Below are positions 17,941 to 26,865 of a DNA stretch of 64,000 bases, one piece after another (within the stretch, counting starts at the first letter, position 1; every line of letters starts with the position of its first letter). Source of the stretch: Bacteroidota bacterium. GTDB lineage: Bacteria > Bacteroidota > Bacteroidia > Cytophagales > Cyclobacteriaceae. The notes beneath the pieces were generated by a model that saw only the letters and a program-made list of their open reading frames with translations, had not been told where the DNA came from and ran no database searches. The stretch lies in NCBI GenBank assembly GCA_023417785.1, contig JAEZEH010000094.1:1-64000 (forward strand), written 5' to 3'. The position numbers and the translations under genes were made by a program.

Positions 17941-18531
17941 TTAATCCGGCTCAACCAGGAACAGTACCTGATCGTATTCCACCGGGCTTGAATTTTCAAG
18001 CGTGACTTTTACCACGGTACCGCTTACTTCAGATTCGATTTCATTGAATAATTTCATTGCTTCGATGATGCAGACGGTCTGGCCTTTGGATACTTTATCG
18101 CCCACAGAAACAAATGGCGGGGAATCGGGGTTAGCGGAGCGGTAAAATGTTCCAATCATTGGAGACTTAATCTCAATGAGCTTTTTGCCTGCCGTCAGGG
18201 ATTCGGTCTGTGTTTCAGTTTTTCCTGATGACGCGGCTGACAATTGGGCCTGCGCAGTCGGGGAGCCCTGCTGAGAAAGCACTGGGGCCGAAGGCAAATG
18301 GGTCATTACCGAAGACGATTTAAAAATCTTCTGATCCGGTTCGCGCTTGACGTGAAGCTTTAATTCTTTTGTTTCAATATTTACTTCGTTCAATCCGGTT
18401 TTTGAAATGAAATCGATGAGGTCGCGGATCTCGGAAGTTTTCATTTCAGGTTGTGATGTCGAAGAAACTGAAGACCGGGATGGTTTTGCCTCTTTCCGGG
18501 CTGATGTTTTTGTAGCTCGATTTTTACTCAT
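17941..18531 (-). CDS. accB: acetyl-CoA carboxylase biotin carboxyl carrier protein
   Basis: A 196-residue biotin carrier. The N-terminal part (about 30-62, SEIRDLIDFISKTGLNEV) is the AccB assembly domain, followed by a Ser/Gln/Ala-rich linker (70-115) and the biotinyl domain (about 118-196) with the modification site EAMK, Lys160, in the usual AMK context. It carries CO2 between AccC and the carboxyltransferase. Lies 24 bp upstream of accC and 11 bp downstream of efp. The first 30 residues are a basic, Ser/Thr-rich extension. Confidence 0.96.
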   Translation of the reverse strand: MSKNRATKTSARKEAKPSRSSVSSTSQPEMKTSEIRDLIDFISKTGLNEVNIETKELKLHVKREPDQKIFKSSSVMTHLPSAPVLSQQGSPTAQAQLSAASSGKTETQTESLTAGKKLIEIKSPMIGTFYRSANPDSPPFVSVGDKVSKGQTVCIIEAMKLFNEIESEVSGTVVKVTLENSSPVEYDQVLFLVEPD

Positions 18532-18542
18532 GGATCGATTAA

Positions 18543-19109
18543 TTATTCTTTGACGCGTTCAACATAAGCGCCTGTCCGTGTATCTACTTTTATTTTTTCG
18601 CCCGCGTTGATAAACAAGGGAACCCTTATCTCCACGCCGTTTTCCATTTTGGCAGGTTTCAGGGTCCGCGTTGCAGTGTCCCCCTGAATTCCCGGCTCTG
18701 TATACTCAACTTCGAGAACCACGTGAGAAGGCGCTTCTGCCGTTATCGGCGAGGTTCCATCTTCGAAGGCAATAAGGATGGTGACACCTTCTTTGATATA
18801 GTTCACAGAATCTCCCAAAAGCGCTTTATCTATATAAACCTGATCAAATGTTTGATTATCCATACAGACTAGGCTTTCTCCGTCGGCATACAGATACTGA
18901 TATTCTTTTGTTTCCACACGGAGGATTTCAACCTCATCGCCGGGGCGAAACCGGTTTTCGGCCAGTTTTCCATTGCGGACGTTCCTCATTTTTATTTGAT
19001 AGAATGCGCGAAGGTTACCCGGGGTGCGATGTTGCAGTTCTTCAACCTGAACTACTTCACCATTGTAGCGCATGAAGTTGCCTTTGCTTAAATCAGATAC
19101 AGTTGCCAT
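18543..19109 (-). CDS. efp: translation elongation factor P
   Basis: A 188-residue EF-P, which binds between the P and E sites to relieve stalling at polyproline. The three beta-barrel domains are recognisable (KOW-like domain I, then FEDGTSPITAEAPSHVVLEV and the C-terminal IKVDTRTGAYVERVKE). The tip of domain I reads RTPGNLRAF: the residue that is a modified Lys in Escherichia coli or a rhamnosylated Arg in Pseudomonas is Asn32 here, so neither known modification can occur at that exact place. In the fabH - efp - accB - accC block. Confidence 0.96.
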   Translation of the reverse strand: MATVSDLSKGNFMRYNGEVVQVEELQHRTPGNLRAFYQIKMRNVRNGKLAENRFRPGDEVEILRVETKEYQYLYADGESLVCMDNQTFDQVYIDKALLGDSVNYIKEGVTILIAFEDGTSPITAEAPSHVVLEVEYTEPGIQGDTATRTLKPAKMENGVEIRVPLFINAGEKIKVDTRTGAYVERVKE

Positions 19110-19210
19110 AGATTTAGGTCGTTAAGTTACAAATCAAGTAATTAAATGCAATTCATCAAACCCCGGGGAAGGCAGGGAGTAAAGAAGTGCTTCCGGGTGC
19201 TATTACCAGG

Positions 19211-20209
19211 TCACGCGGGGTTGTAGGCCCACTTTACGAAAACGGAGCCCCAGGTAAAACCGCCACCGAATGCCGCGAGGATCAGATTATCACCTTTTTT
19301 TAGATTTTTCTCATAATCCCATAAGAGGAGCGGAATTGTACCGGCAGTGGTGTTACCGTAGCGTTCGATGTTCATCATCACCTTCTCTTCGGAAATGCCT
19401 ACCCGGCTTGCGGTGGCGTCGATAATTCGTTTGTTAGCCTGGTGCGGAACAAGCCACGAAATATCTTTTGGTTTGAGATTATTACGTTCGGCGATCTGAG
19501 CTGCCACGTCGGCCATATTGGTGACCGCGAATTTGAAAACCGCGGCTCCTTCCTGATAAACGAAATGCTGACGGGCTGAAACCGTAGCTTCAGATGCGGG
19601 CCGTCGGCTTCCACCTGCTTTCATATGCAGGTATGCTTCACCGTTGCCATCGCTGCGGTGAATCGAATCAACAATGCCTACGTCTTCGGTGGTCGGTTCG
19701 AGAAGGACACACCCGGCTCCGTCGCCAAAAATGATGCAGGTAGTACGGTCGGTATAGTCCATGATCGCGGACATTTTGTCGCCACCAATCACGACAACTT
19801 TCTTGTACCGTCCGGATTCGATAAAACTTGCTCCAGTGGTTAGAGCATAAATAAAGCCTGAACATGCGGCACTCATATCGAAACTGAACGCATTGACGGC
19901 GCCTACGGCAGTGGCAACGATATTCGCGGTGGCCGGAAAGGTCATGTCGGCTGTTACCGTCGCGAAAAGGATGAGATCTATTTCTCGCGGGTCGATTTTT
20001 GTTTTTGCCAGAAGGTCTTTGACGGCCTCTATGCCCAGGACCGACACGCCTTTGTTTTCGCCTTTCAGAATTCTTCTTTCTTTGATTCCGGTTCTGGAGG
20101 TGATCCACTCGTCGCTGGTATCCACCATTTGTTCGAGCTCGTGATTAGTGAGGACATAGTCCGGAACATACCCGCCTACACCCGTAATAGCTGCCCTTAT
20201 TTTTGTCAT
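19211..20209 (-). CDS. fabH: beta-ketoacyl-ACP synthase III
   Basis: A 332-residue thiolase-fold condensing enzyme that starts fatty acid synthesis by joining acetyl-CoA (or a branched primer) with malonyl-ACP. The catalytic triad is visible as Cys116 (SAACSGF), His256 (VPHQANKR) and Asn286 (ERYGNTTAG). The GxGGGFTWGS-like C-terminal stretch AAFGGGFTWGSV is normal. It precedes efp, accB and accC in the same direction, tying initiation to malonyl-CoA supply. plsX, which lies between rpmF and fabH in many bacteria, is absent. Confidence 0.96.
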   Translation of the reverse strand: MTKIRAAITGVGGYVPDYVLTNHELEQMVDTSDEWITSRTGIKERRILKGENKGVSVLGIEAVKDLLAKTKIDPREIDLILFATVTADMTFPATANIVATAVGAVNAFSFDMSAACSGFIYALTTGASFIESGRYKKVVVIGGDKMSAIMDYTDRTTCIIFGDGAGCVLLEPTTEDVGIVDSIHRSDGNGEAYLHMKAGGSRRPASEATVSARQHFVYQEGAAVFKFAVTNMADVAAQIAERNNLKPKDISWLVPHQANKRIIDATASRVGISEEKVMMNIERYGNTTAGTIPLLLWDYEKNLKKGDNLILAAFGGGFTWGSVFVKWAYNPA

Positions 20210-20249
20210 ACTATTGGTTCCGCCTTCGCGGTCAGGGAAAGTTTATCGT

Positions 20250-20284
20250 TAAAGAAAAATGCCCGATGATATTGTCATCGAGCA
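20250..20284 (-). terminator. hairpin plus T-run between rpmF and fabH
   Basis: Read on the minus strand, TGC-CGATGA style arms (20260-20269 and 20275-20284, one internal mismatch) fold around a short loop and are followed by ATTTTTCTTT. It could end or attenuate the DUF177-rpmF transcript 110-140 bp after rpmF, so fabH would rely on read-through or its own promoter. Confidence 0.6.
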
Positions 20285-20398
20285 TCGTGTTTCAGATCAG
20301 TCTCCAGGGAGAAACGTCAAAATACAGTTCAGGTACATTGCCACTTCCGGAATGCTAGAGTTCCGTTTGAAATTGCGCAACGTATGATGCACCATTAC

Positions 20399-20590
20399 TT
20401 AAGCGAGAACTTCTTTTTCCATCACCACTTTACCATTGAAGTAAAGTTTTCCTTCGTGCCAGAAAGCACGGTGGGGAAGGTGATGTTCTCCGGTTGTCGG
20501 GCAGATTGTCGTTTCTTTCGCAAAAGCCTTGTAATGGGTTCTTCTTTTATCTCTACGGGTTCTCGAGAGTTTGCGTTTGGGATTTGGCAT
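20399..20590 (-). CDS. rpmF: 50S ribosomal protein L32
   Basis: A 63-residue L32 with the typical start MPNPKRKLSRTRRDKRRTH. The zinc ribbon of the usual form is broken: only one Cys (in TTICPTTGEHHLPHRAF) remains where four would be expected, so this is a zinc-free (C-) version. It follows the DUF177 gene by 12 bp, the conserved YceD-rpmF pair. The C-terminus (YFNGKVVMEKEVLA) is normal for the phylum. Confidence 0.96.
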   Translation of the reverse strand: MPNPKRKLSRTRRDKRRTHYKAFAKETTICPTTGEHHLPHRAFWHEGKLYFNGKVVMEKEVLA

Positions 20591-20602
20591 AGTACAAACA
20601 GT

Positions 20603-21142
20603 TTATTTTAATTTCTTTAATATATTCCAGCGAGGATCGATATCTTCATCGTCATCGCCTTTCTTCGTTTGATCGGATTTCTCCGAGCTGTAAACAATTT
20701 TTCCTTCGGCGTCGTCATCTTCCAGGCCTTCCTCCAGTTTGAACCTGGGGTGAAGTTTCTTCATAGGTATCGCCAGTGCGATGAACTCATAAATATACTG
20801 GCCCAACTCCAAAGCAACCGTATCCCGGTGAATCATTACGATCTCGTCGCTGATTTCTTCATTTGCCTCCCCGTACTTGAACAAAACCTTGCGGGTGGTC
20901 CAGATCGGGTATTCAAACGTCTCCAGCGATCGGTCGCAGGTTAGCAGGGCCGCGCCTCTTATCTTAAATTCAGCCTCAAGGAACGTTTCGTGTTTATTCA
21001 GGGCTACCTCCGCTCTGAATTGGCCTTGCGAAACTGCCACAGTGCCGTATTTTCTGAAGAAGTCATCACCAAATTCGTATTCGAAATGGTGAAGCTTATT
21101 GCTCAGACCGATGATATTTACGCTATAAGCCCCCACACCCAT
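20603..21142 (-). CDS. DUF177/YceD family protein
   Basis: A 179-residue member of the DUF177 (YceD) family, which in bacteria is nearly always next to rpmF and is linked to 23S rRNA accumulation. Recognisable are the N-terminal strand set (YSVNIIGLSNKLHHFEYEF), the single Cys in LLTCDRSLETFEYPI, and the acidic C-terminal region (LEEGLEDDDAEG, KKGDDDEDIDPRW) that ends in the family's (D/N)PRW...L motif. I start it at the ATG at 21142 because a -7 promoter box lies at 21173-21180, overlapping the alternative start 11 codons upstream. Confidence 0.92.
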   Translation of the reverse strand: MGVGAYSVNIIGLSNKLHHFEYEFGDDFFRKYGTVAVSQGQFRAEVALNKHETFLEAEFKIRGAALLTCDRSLETFEYPIWTTRKVLFKYGEANEEISDEIVMIHRDTVALELGQYIYEFIALAIPMKKLHPRFKLEEGLEDDDAEGKIVYSSEKSDQTKKGDDDEDIDPRWNILKKLK

Positions 21143-21172
21143 TGCCCGCTCGGGCGTTTGAAAATTAGTCGG

Positions 21173-21180
21173 CAAATTTA
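21173..21180 (-). promoter_or_regulatory. -7 promoter box upstream of DUF177-rpmF
   Basis: On the minus strand this reads TAAATTTG, an exact TAnnTTTG box. Transcription would begin about 24 bp before the ATG at 21142, which favours that start. I see no good -33 box at the expected spacing. Confidence 0.5.
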
Positions 21181-21284
21181 TGAGAATAAATGGTATTGTG
21201 CACCAGACGATGGCCAGAATTTGCGGTTTTTTACAGGATTAGGCGAGATGACTTACTTTCTTCCGCAGAAAACGGGTCATGTGA

Positions 21285-21671
21285 TCATAAAAATCGCGAA
21301 AGGGCGAGATCGCGAAATTCCTTTCGGGTCTTTTTACCATGATTTTCCATGAACAGGTCGATCACACCCTTTTTGAAGCCCAATTTGATGGCTATATTCT
21401 TACAGAAGATGATTTCGCTTTCAAAAACGTTCTGATCGATAAAAATAAGTTCGATGCAGGAATACAGGTATTCGAACTTCTGGTCGGGCGACAGAGCTCC
21501 CAGAGAATCAATGGGTTCCGGGTTTTTAATCAGTTCCAGGACATCTTTTTCGGGGAAATTCCGGTCATTGGCTATTTTGAAGATCATTTCCCGCTCACTC
21601 TTAGCAAAGTGCTTGTCGGCCTCCGCCAGTTGGATCAGAATGTTCAATTGCTTTTTGGTGACGATATCCAT
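21285..21671 (-). CDS. TerB-like helical protein
   Basis: A 128-residue all-helical cytoplasmic protein resembling the TerB fold (tellurite resistance/DjlA N-domain): LNILIQLAEADKHFAKSERE, an acidic helix-loop region, and FEYLYSCIELIFIDQNVFESE, each with the pattern of a bulky residue plus (A/D)D and E that marks TerB-like repeats. No other ter genes are near, so a role in metal stress is not implied. It lies between pdxA and DUF177 on the same strand. ATG at 21671 chosen; one seven codons upstream is possible. Confidence 0.65.
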   Translation of the reverse strand: MDIVTKKQLNILIQLAEADKHFAKSEREMIFKIANDRNFPEKDVLELIKNPEPIDSLGALSPDQKFEYLYSCIELIFIDQNVFESEIIFCKNIAIKLGFKKGVIDLFMENHGKKTRKEFRDLALSRFL

Positions 21672-21760
21672 CTCAATAATTACTTGCGCCAAATATAATG
21701 ATTAATCCCGCTATCCTTCATCCGGGCGGTCTAAGGGGCCAATCCTATACAGGAGTTTAC

Positions 21761-22780
21761 TTATTTTTCTTTAAGCTGCTCGATACGTGCCTTGAAAATC
21801 TCCAGCGCTTTGTAGATCGCTTCGCGAAATGACGTCTCGCTGGCCTCATTTTTCCCGGCAATTGCATACGCAGTACCGTGGTCCGGAGATGTTCTGATAA
21901 CCGACAGTCCCGCGGTGAAATTGACCCCGTTTTCAAATGCAATAGCCTTGAAGGCCACCAGTCCCTGATCGTGATACATGGCTAAAATTCCGTCAAATTT
22001 GCGGTATGCCCCCGATGCAAAAAATCCGTCTGCAGGGTATGGTCCGAAAACCAGCCTGCCTTTGTTCCGATGGTCCGAAATCACGGGTTTAATCAAATGC
22101 TCGTCTTCAATGCCAATCAAGCCATTGTCGCCTGCGTGTGGATTCAGTCCGAGGACGGCGATTCGCGGCTTCGCGATACCAAAATCACTCTTTAGGCTCT
22201 GCTCCATGATTCGAAGCTTCGACTCAAGTCTTTGGCGCGTAATAGCGCCCGACACATCCTTAACCGGAACGTGTTCGGTAGCCAGGCCAACGCGTAATTC
22301 GTCACTGATCATAAACATCAGGCTGTCCTCACCACCAAAAAACCGGGTAATGTACTCGGTGTGTCCGGTGAATGGAAATTCCTCACTGTGAATGGAATGC
22401 TTGTCAATTGGTGCCGTAACGATCGCATCCAGATGGGCATCCCGCAGATCTTCACACGCCTGTTTCAGCGCCAGAAACGAAGCCCGTCCTGAATCCCGCG
22501 AAGCTATCCCAGGGGTTATTTCAAATTGTTCTTCCCAGCAATTGACGACATTTATTGTCTTGGGGGAGTACTGCCCCGGATTTCGTACCTGGCTATAGGA
22601 GAAGTCTTCAATGTTAAGGTGTTTCTTGTAAAATGTGATCACTTTGGCCGAACCATAGACAACAGGAGTGAACATGGTAAATAACCTGTGATCGGTCAGT
22701 GTCTTCATGATTATCTCCGGTCCGACGCCATTCAGGTCGCCGATAGTAATGCCGATGCGGGGTTTCTCGTTCGCGGTCAT
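21761..22780 (-). CDS. pdxA: 4-hydroxythreonine-4-phosphate dehydrogenase
   Basis: A 339-residue PdxA, the NAD-dependent dehydrogenase of the DXP-dependent pyridoxal phosphate pathway. Seen are the N-terminal IGITIGDLNGVGPEI, the divalent metal-binding His in FPFTGHTEYI and in MYHDQGL, and the substrate loop SPDHGTAYAIAGK. Length normal. First gene of the leftward block that runs on to TerB-like, DUF177 and rpmF; divergent from rsmA with about 115 bp between the starts. Confidence 0.95.
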   Translation of the reverse strand: MTANEKPRIGITIGDLNGVGPEIIMKTLTDHRLFTMFTPVVYGSAKVITFYKKHLNIEDFSYSQVRNPGQYSPKTINVVNCWEEQFEITPGIASRDSGRASFLALKQACEDLRDAHLDAIVTAPIDKHSIHSEEFPFTGHTEYITRFFGGEDSLMFMISDELRVGLATEHVPVKDVSGAITRQRLESKLRIMEQSLKSDFGIAKPRIAVLGLNPHAGDNGLIGIEDEHLIKPVISDHRNKGRLVFGPYPADGFFASGAYRKFDGILAMYHDQGLVAFKAIAFENGVNFTAGLSVIRTSPDHGTAYAIAGKNEASETSFREAIYKALEIFKARIEQLKEK

Positions 22781-22896
22781 GAAATGAGTTTATATTCCTG
22801 CGATATAACAAAATTCCGGCAAAAGACGGAAACTAAACGTCACCCATCACCGTGTGCGTACTTGTCTGTATGCCGCATTATGCCTTCCTTGCGGCG

Positions 22897-23709
22897 ATGG
22901 AAAAGGCCAGTCACAATAAGGTTCGCGCCAAGAAATTTCTGGGGCAGCATTTCCTGCATGATCAGAATACGGCACGCCGGATAGTGGAATCGTTGCTGGT
23001 CAGCGGCCATGAGGAGGTACTCGAGATTGGACCCGGTATGGGTGTGCTCACGCGGTATTTGGTCGATAATCCCGATATCAGCCTCACGCTGGTTGAAATT
23101 GACCGCGACTCGGTTGCCTACATAAAACAACATTTCCCGCTGCTGCGTGAGCGGATCATTGAAGGAGACTTCCTTACGCTGGATCTTTCGAAAGTTATGC
23201 CGACGCCGTTTTCGATCATTGGTAACTTTCCTTACAACATTTCATCACAAATTTTTTTCAAGATACTGGAGCAACCGGACTCGGTGCGCCAGGTTGTATG
23301 TATGTTGCAGAAAGAAGTGGCAGACCGGATTGCATCTCCTCCTGGCAATAAGACTTACGGGATTCTGAGTGTCTTGCTGCAGACGTATTACAGGATTGAA
23401 AACCGATTTAAAGTTTCCCCGGGGGTTTTTACCCCGCCGCCAAAAGTCATGTCGGCGGTAATTCGGTTGCAACGCAATGAACGGATGTCCCTCGACTGTG
23501 ACGAAAAGTTATTTATCCAGGTTGTGAAACAGGGATTCAACAACCGCCGGAAGACCTTGCGAAACGCTCTAAAAAGCATGAATTTAGACGCGCAATTGGT
23601 TTCTTTACCGATACTGGACAAAAGAGCTGAACAACTTTCGGTGGAGATGTTTATTGATCTTACGCAATCAATAGAAAAGAGTCGTGGCACAGCAACTGGT
23701 GGAATTTGA
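22897..23709 (+). CDS. rsmA: 16S rRNA (adenine1518/1519-N6) dimethyltransferase
   Basis: A 270-residue KsgA/RsmA, which dimethylates two adjacent adenosines in helix 45 of 16S rRNA. The SAM site is EIGPGMGVLTRYL, the catalytic motif IV is NFPYNIS, and VRAKKFLGQHFLHDQN is the typical N-terminus. I start at the ATG at 22897; 15 further codons upstream are open but unlike the family. Its end overlaps the GTG start of mgtE by 26 bases. Confidence 0.95.
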   Translation: MEKASHNKVRAKKFLGQHFLHDQNTARRIVESLLVSGHEEVLEIGPGMGVLTRYLVDNPDISLTLVEIDRDSVAYIKQHFPLLRERIIEGDFLTLDLSKVMPTPFSIIGNFPYNISSQIFFKILEQPDSVRQVVCMLQKEVADRIASPPGNKTYGILSVLLQTYYRIENRFKVSPGVFTPPPKVMSAVIRLQRNERMSLDCDEKLFIQVVKQGFNNRRKTLRNALKSMNLDAQLVSLPILDKRAEQLSVEMFIDLTQSIEKSRGTATGGI

Positions 23710-25042
23710 ACTAACAAAGGAGTATCGCGACCGTTTTCAGCAGGCTATTGATGAAAAGGACGAAACTTTTATTCAGCGCTCGCTGGAGGATGTAGACTCA
23801 GTCGATATCTCCACGTTGCTTTACGAGTTTTCAGCAGAGGAGGGCAAATATGTGCTGGACTTGCTGCCGATCGAAGTCCAGTCGGAAGTATTGAATGACC
23901 TTGATCCGGATATCCGTAAACGGAACCTTACTGTATATCCCCCGGAAACTATCGCAACCTTCCTGAATGAACTGCAGTCTGATGACACTGCTGATATTCT
24001 CAATGAGCTTCCGGTAAAGGAACGGGAGGAAGTTCTTGCCTTGCTCAACGGTGAACTTCACGCCCAGGTTACTGAACTATTGCGTTACGAACCGCACGTT
24101 GCAGGGGGATTGATGGCTAAGGAATTGATCAAAGCCCGAATTAACTGGACGGTAGTGCAATGCGTGGAGGAGATACGGAAACAGGCAGAGAATGTTCACC
24201 GCTTTTATCAGGTGTATGTAGTAGACGAAAATGATTGTCTGCTCGGCAAAGTTGCCTTGCAGGATCTGATTATATCGGATGCAAGGAAACTCGTGGCTGA
24301 TATTTATGAAGAAGATATTGTAAGTGTACCGACGTACCTTGAAGAAGGTGAAGTCGCGGACCTTATGAAGAAATACGATCTTGAATCCATTCCGGTTGTC
24401 AATGTGCAGAATCATCTGGTTGGTAGAATAACTATCGACGACATCGTCGACGTCATTACGGAACAGGCCGAAGAAGAAAGACAGATAATGGCGGGTATTA
24501 CCGAAGATGTTGAAGAAGATGACAGTATCTGGAAGAATGCCCGCGCGCGTTTGCCCTGGCTTATTATTGGTGTTTTTGGTGGGCTGCTCAATGCGAAATT
24601 TATGAGGCTGTTCGAAGCCGACCTCACCCGTATCGCGGCAATTGCATTCTTTATTCCGTTGATTCAGGCTACAGGAGGAAACGTTGGTATACAATCCTCG
24701 TCGCTGATCGTCCAGAGTCTTGCCAGTCCGGCTTTCGTGGAAATCGGATTGTGGAAACGGCTGGTCCGCGTGTTTTCGGTTGCGCTGCTCAATGGACTGG
24801 TACTTTCCGTTCTTGTTGTTGTCTCGAATATCTTACTGTTCAATGAAGTCAGGTTGTCGGCAATAGTAAGTATTGCATTGTTCAGCGTGATTGTTTTCGC
24901 TTCGTTTGTAGGGACCGTAACACCTCTGATATTGAATCGTTTTGGATTTAATCCTGCGCTTGCATCCGGGCCCTTTATAACGACCACCAACGACTTGCTT
25001 GGGCTAACGATCTATTTTTTCACTGTTCACGTAATGCTGTAA
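23684..25042 (+). CDS. mgtE: magnesium transporter MgtE
   Basis: A 452-residue Mg2+ channel/transporter. The N-terminal domain (about 1-130) shows the superhelical acidic repeats (LLYEFSAEEGKYVLDLLP, LQSDDTADILNELP), followed by a CBS pair (about 135-255) and a membrane domain of five helices (about 285-452) with the conserved FIPLIQATGGNVGIQSSSLIVQSLA pore segment and PFITTTNDLLGLTIYF end. The cytoplasmic N and CBS domains sense Mg2+ and close the pore. It uses a GTG start inside rsmA, and its TAA stop shares a base with the next ATG, so three genes are tightly coupled. Confidence 0.95.
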   Translation: MAQQLVEFELTKEYRDRFQQAIDEKDETFIQRSLEDVDSVDISTLLYEFSAEEGKYVLDLLPIEVQSEVLNDLDPDIRKRNLTVYPPETIATFLNELQSDDTADILNELPVKEREEVLALLNGELHAQVTELLRYEPHVAGGLMAKELIKARINWTVVQCVEEIRKQAENVHRFYQVYVVDENDCLLGKVALQDLIISDARKLVADIYEEDIVSVPTYLEEGEVADLMKKYDLESIPVVNVQNHLVGRITIDDIVDVITEQAEEERQIMAGITEDVEEDDSIWKNARARLPWLIIGVFGGLLNAKFMRLFEADLTRIAAIAFFIPLIQATGGNVGIQSSSLIVQSLASPAFVEIGLWKRLVRVFSVALLNGLVLSVLVVVSNILLFNEVRLSAIVSIALFSVIVFASFVGTVTPLILNRFGFNPALASGPFITTTNDLLGLTIYFFTVHVML

Positions 25043-25986
25043 TGAGAAAGCCGGTTTGCCTTGTTATCGATTCAATGCATGAAAGCCTTTTCGAAATGAT
25101 GTCGGAGATAGGATGGGACATTGACTATAAACCTGATATCACGCGCGAGGAGGTCCGGCAAATTCATCATAACTACCAGGGGTTAATCGTAAGAAGCAAA
25201 ACGATAATTGACCGAGATCTGCTGGGCGATTCTCCGACAGTGAAATTTATTGGAAGGGCGGGGGCGGGCCTTGATAATCTCGAACTGGATTTCCTTACTG
25301 CGCATGGGATTCACGTTGTACATGCTTCTGAAGGAAATCGTGATGCGGTTGGCGAGTTTGCCGTTGGTGGTTTATTAAGTCTTTTGCGCAACATTCCTCG
25401 TGCCGACAAAGAAGTACGGGAAAAGGTGTGGGATCGTGAGGGAAACCGCGGCGAAGAGATCATGGATAAAACGATCGGAATCATCGGCTATGGTAATATG
25501 GGGCAGGCATTTGCCAGGCGCCTCAGCGGTTTCGGATGTAATGTTTTGGCGTATGATAAGTATAAAATCAACTATTCAGATCAATATGCGCGGGCCGTGT
25601 CTCTGGAATCGATTTACAGCGAGTCCGACATACTGAGTCTGCATATCCCATTGACCGCGGAAACACGGAATATGGTAAATAGTGCCTTTATAGAGCGGTT
25701 TCGTAAGGAATTCATTCTCGTCAATACCGCCCGTGGTGAAATCGTTTCACTGGCCGACCTGGTGGAGGCCCTGAGGATCAACAAGGTTCGCGGTGCGGTG
25801 CTCGATGTTCTGGAAAACGAAAAGTTATACAAACTGACACCCCACCAGGCCCATGCCTTCAATTCACTTATAGAACGATCGAATGTAATATTGTCCCCTC
25901 ATATTGCCGGCTGGACGTTTGAATCCCACGTGAAAATTAATGTAGTTTTGGTTTCGAAGATCAAAGCCCTGAATGTGAGGCTTTGA
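25042..25986 (+). CDS. D-isomer 2-hydroxyacid dehydrogenase (phosphoglycerate dehydrogenase-like)
   Basis: A 314-residue NAD-dependent dehydrogenase of the D-2-hydroxyacid family. Visible are the nucleotide-binding motif GYGNMG (within IGIIGYGNMGQAF), the catalytic Arg in NTARGE, the Glu in VLENEK and the His in SPHIAGWT. The N-terminal RAGAGLDNL is the substrate-loop motif of phosphoglycerate dehydrogenases. It is short and lacks the ACT domain of allosteric SerA, so it could make serine precursors or reduce another 2-ketoacid. It starts at the last base of the mgtE stop codon. Confidence 0.85.
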   Translation: MRKPVCLVIDSMHESLFEMMSEIGWDIDYKPDITREEVRQIHHNYQGLIVRSKTIIDRDLLGDSPTVKFIGRAGAGLDNLELDFLTAHGIHVVHASEGNRDAVGEFAVGGLLSLLRNIPRADKEVREKVWDREGNRGEEIMDKTIGIIGYGNMGQAFARRLSGFGCNVLAYDKYKINYSDQYARAVSLESIYSESDILSLHIPLTAETRNMVNSAFIERFRKEFILVNTARGEIVSLADLVEALRINKVRGAVLDVLENEKLYKLTPHQAHAFNSLIERSNVILSPHIAGWTFESHVKINVVLVSKIKALNVRL

Positions 25987-26019
25987 TTCAGCCTGAATTT
26001 TTTGCTCTCGCGTGAATGT

Positions 26020-26865
26020 ATGCCCTACTTGAAAAAGCGTATCAGGAAATTAAGTGAGGTTTTCAATTCCATTATTGAAAAGCCACTCCTTACTTCTTCG
26101 CTCGTTCTTTTGATCGTCACCGTCATTGTACTTGGACTCAGTTTCAAGTACTACCTTGAGGATTTCGACACGTTCATTCAGCAAGTTCTGGCCGAAGCTC
26201 ATGGTATGATCTTCGATATTGCTGTGATCGGTATTCTTATCTTCTGGTTGAATCACAATGGCGAAATAAGGCAACGCATCAGAACCTATAAAGACGAGAT
26301 AGATGATTTCCGGCTCTGGGAATCGGAAGAAGCGGCATTTCGTACTGTGGGAAATATTAAACGTCTGAATCGTCATAAGATTCACGAGATCAACCTCGTA
26401 AATTGTTATCTGCCACGCACCAATTTGAATTACGTCAATCTATCGGGTTCCAACCTGAATTCCTCCAACGTCACGCAGTCTAGTTTGATTGAATGTAATT
26501 TTGAAAACGCCAGGCTTAACCAGACAAATTTTGAGAGTTCAAATCTCAATCAGGCTAACATGAAAGGTGCCTACGCAAGTGGAGCAAATTTCAAGGATGC
26601 ATTTCTTATAAAAACGAATTTCGACGGCGCCTTTTTAATTAAGGCAAGTTTTCGTAACGCATTTTTAATGGAAGCCAACTTGCAGAATTGTTATGTGATG
26701 GGCGCGGATTTTGAAAATGCAAGCCTTTACAAAGCTGACCTTCGCGGAGCCAAGGGCTTGTCGCTGGAGCAACTGGCAAAAGCAAAGACGCTTTACCTCG
26801 CCAGGTTTGATGAGGAAATTCTCAAGCAAATAAAAACGGCCATTCCGGCACTCGTGGATGCCTGA
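26020..26865 (+). CDS. membrane-anchored pentapeptide repeat protein
   Basis: A 281-residue protein with two hydrophobic segments near the N-terminus (about 18-40, LTSSLVLLIVTVIVLGLSF, and 55-75, MIFDIAVIGILIFWL), a charged helix (80-110) and then a run of pentapeptide repeats of the A(N/D)LxX type from about residue 128 to 240 (LNYVNLSGSNLNSSNV, SNLNQANMKGAYASG, GADFENASLYKADLRGA). Such repeats form a square beta-helix. With a membrane anchor the helix likely serves as a scaffold; the function is unknown. ATG at 26020 preferred over a TTG six codons earlier. Confidence 0.85.
   Translation: MPYLKKRIRKLSEVFNSIIEKPLLTSSLVLLIVTVIVLGLSFKYYLEDFDTFIQQVLAEAHGMIFDIAVIGILIFWLNHNGEIRQRIRTYKDEIDDFRLWESEEAAFRTVGNIKRLNRHKIHEINLVNCYLPRTNLNYVNLSGSNLNSSNVTQSSLIECNFENARLNQTNFESSNLNQANMKGAYASGANFKDAFLIKTNFDGAFLIKASFRNAFLMEANLQNCYVMGADFENASLYKADLRGAKGLSLEQLAKAKTLYLARFDEEILKQIKTAIPALVDA

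Noticed and set aside
22852..22896. Longer rsmA start
   Set aside because: The residues before the ATG at 22897 (MCVLVCMPHYAFLAA) do not occur in the RsmA family, whose N-terminus begins just before KVRAKKFLGQ.
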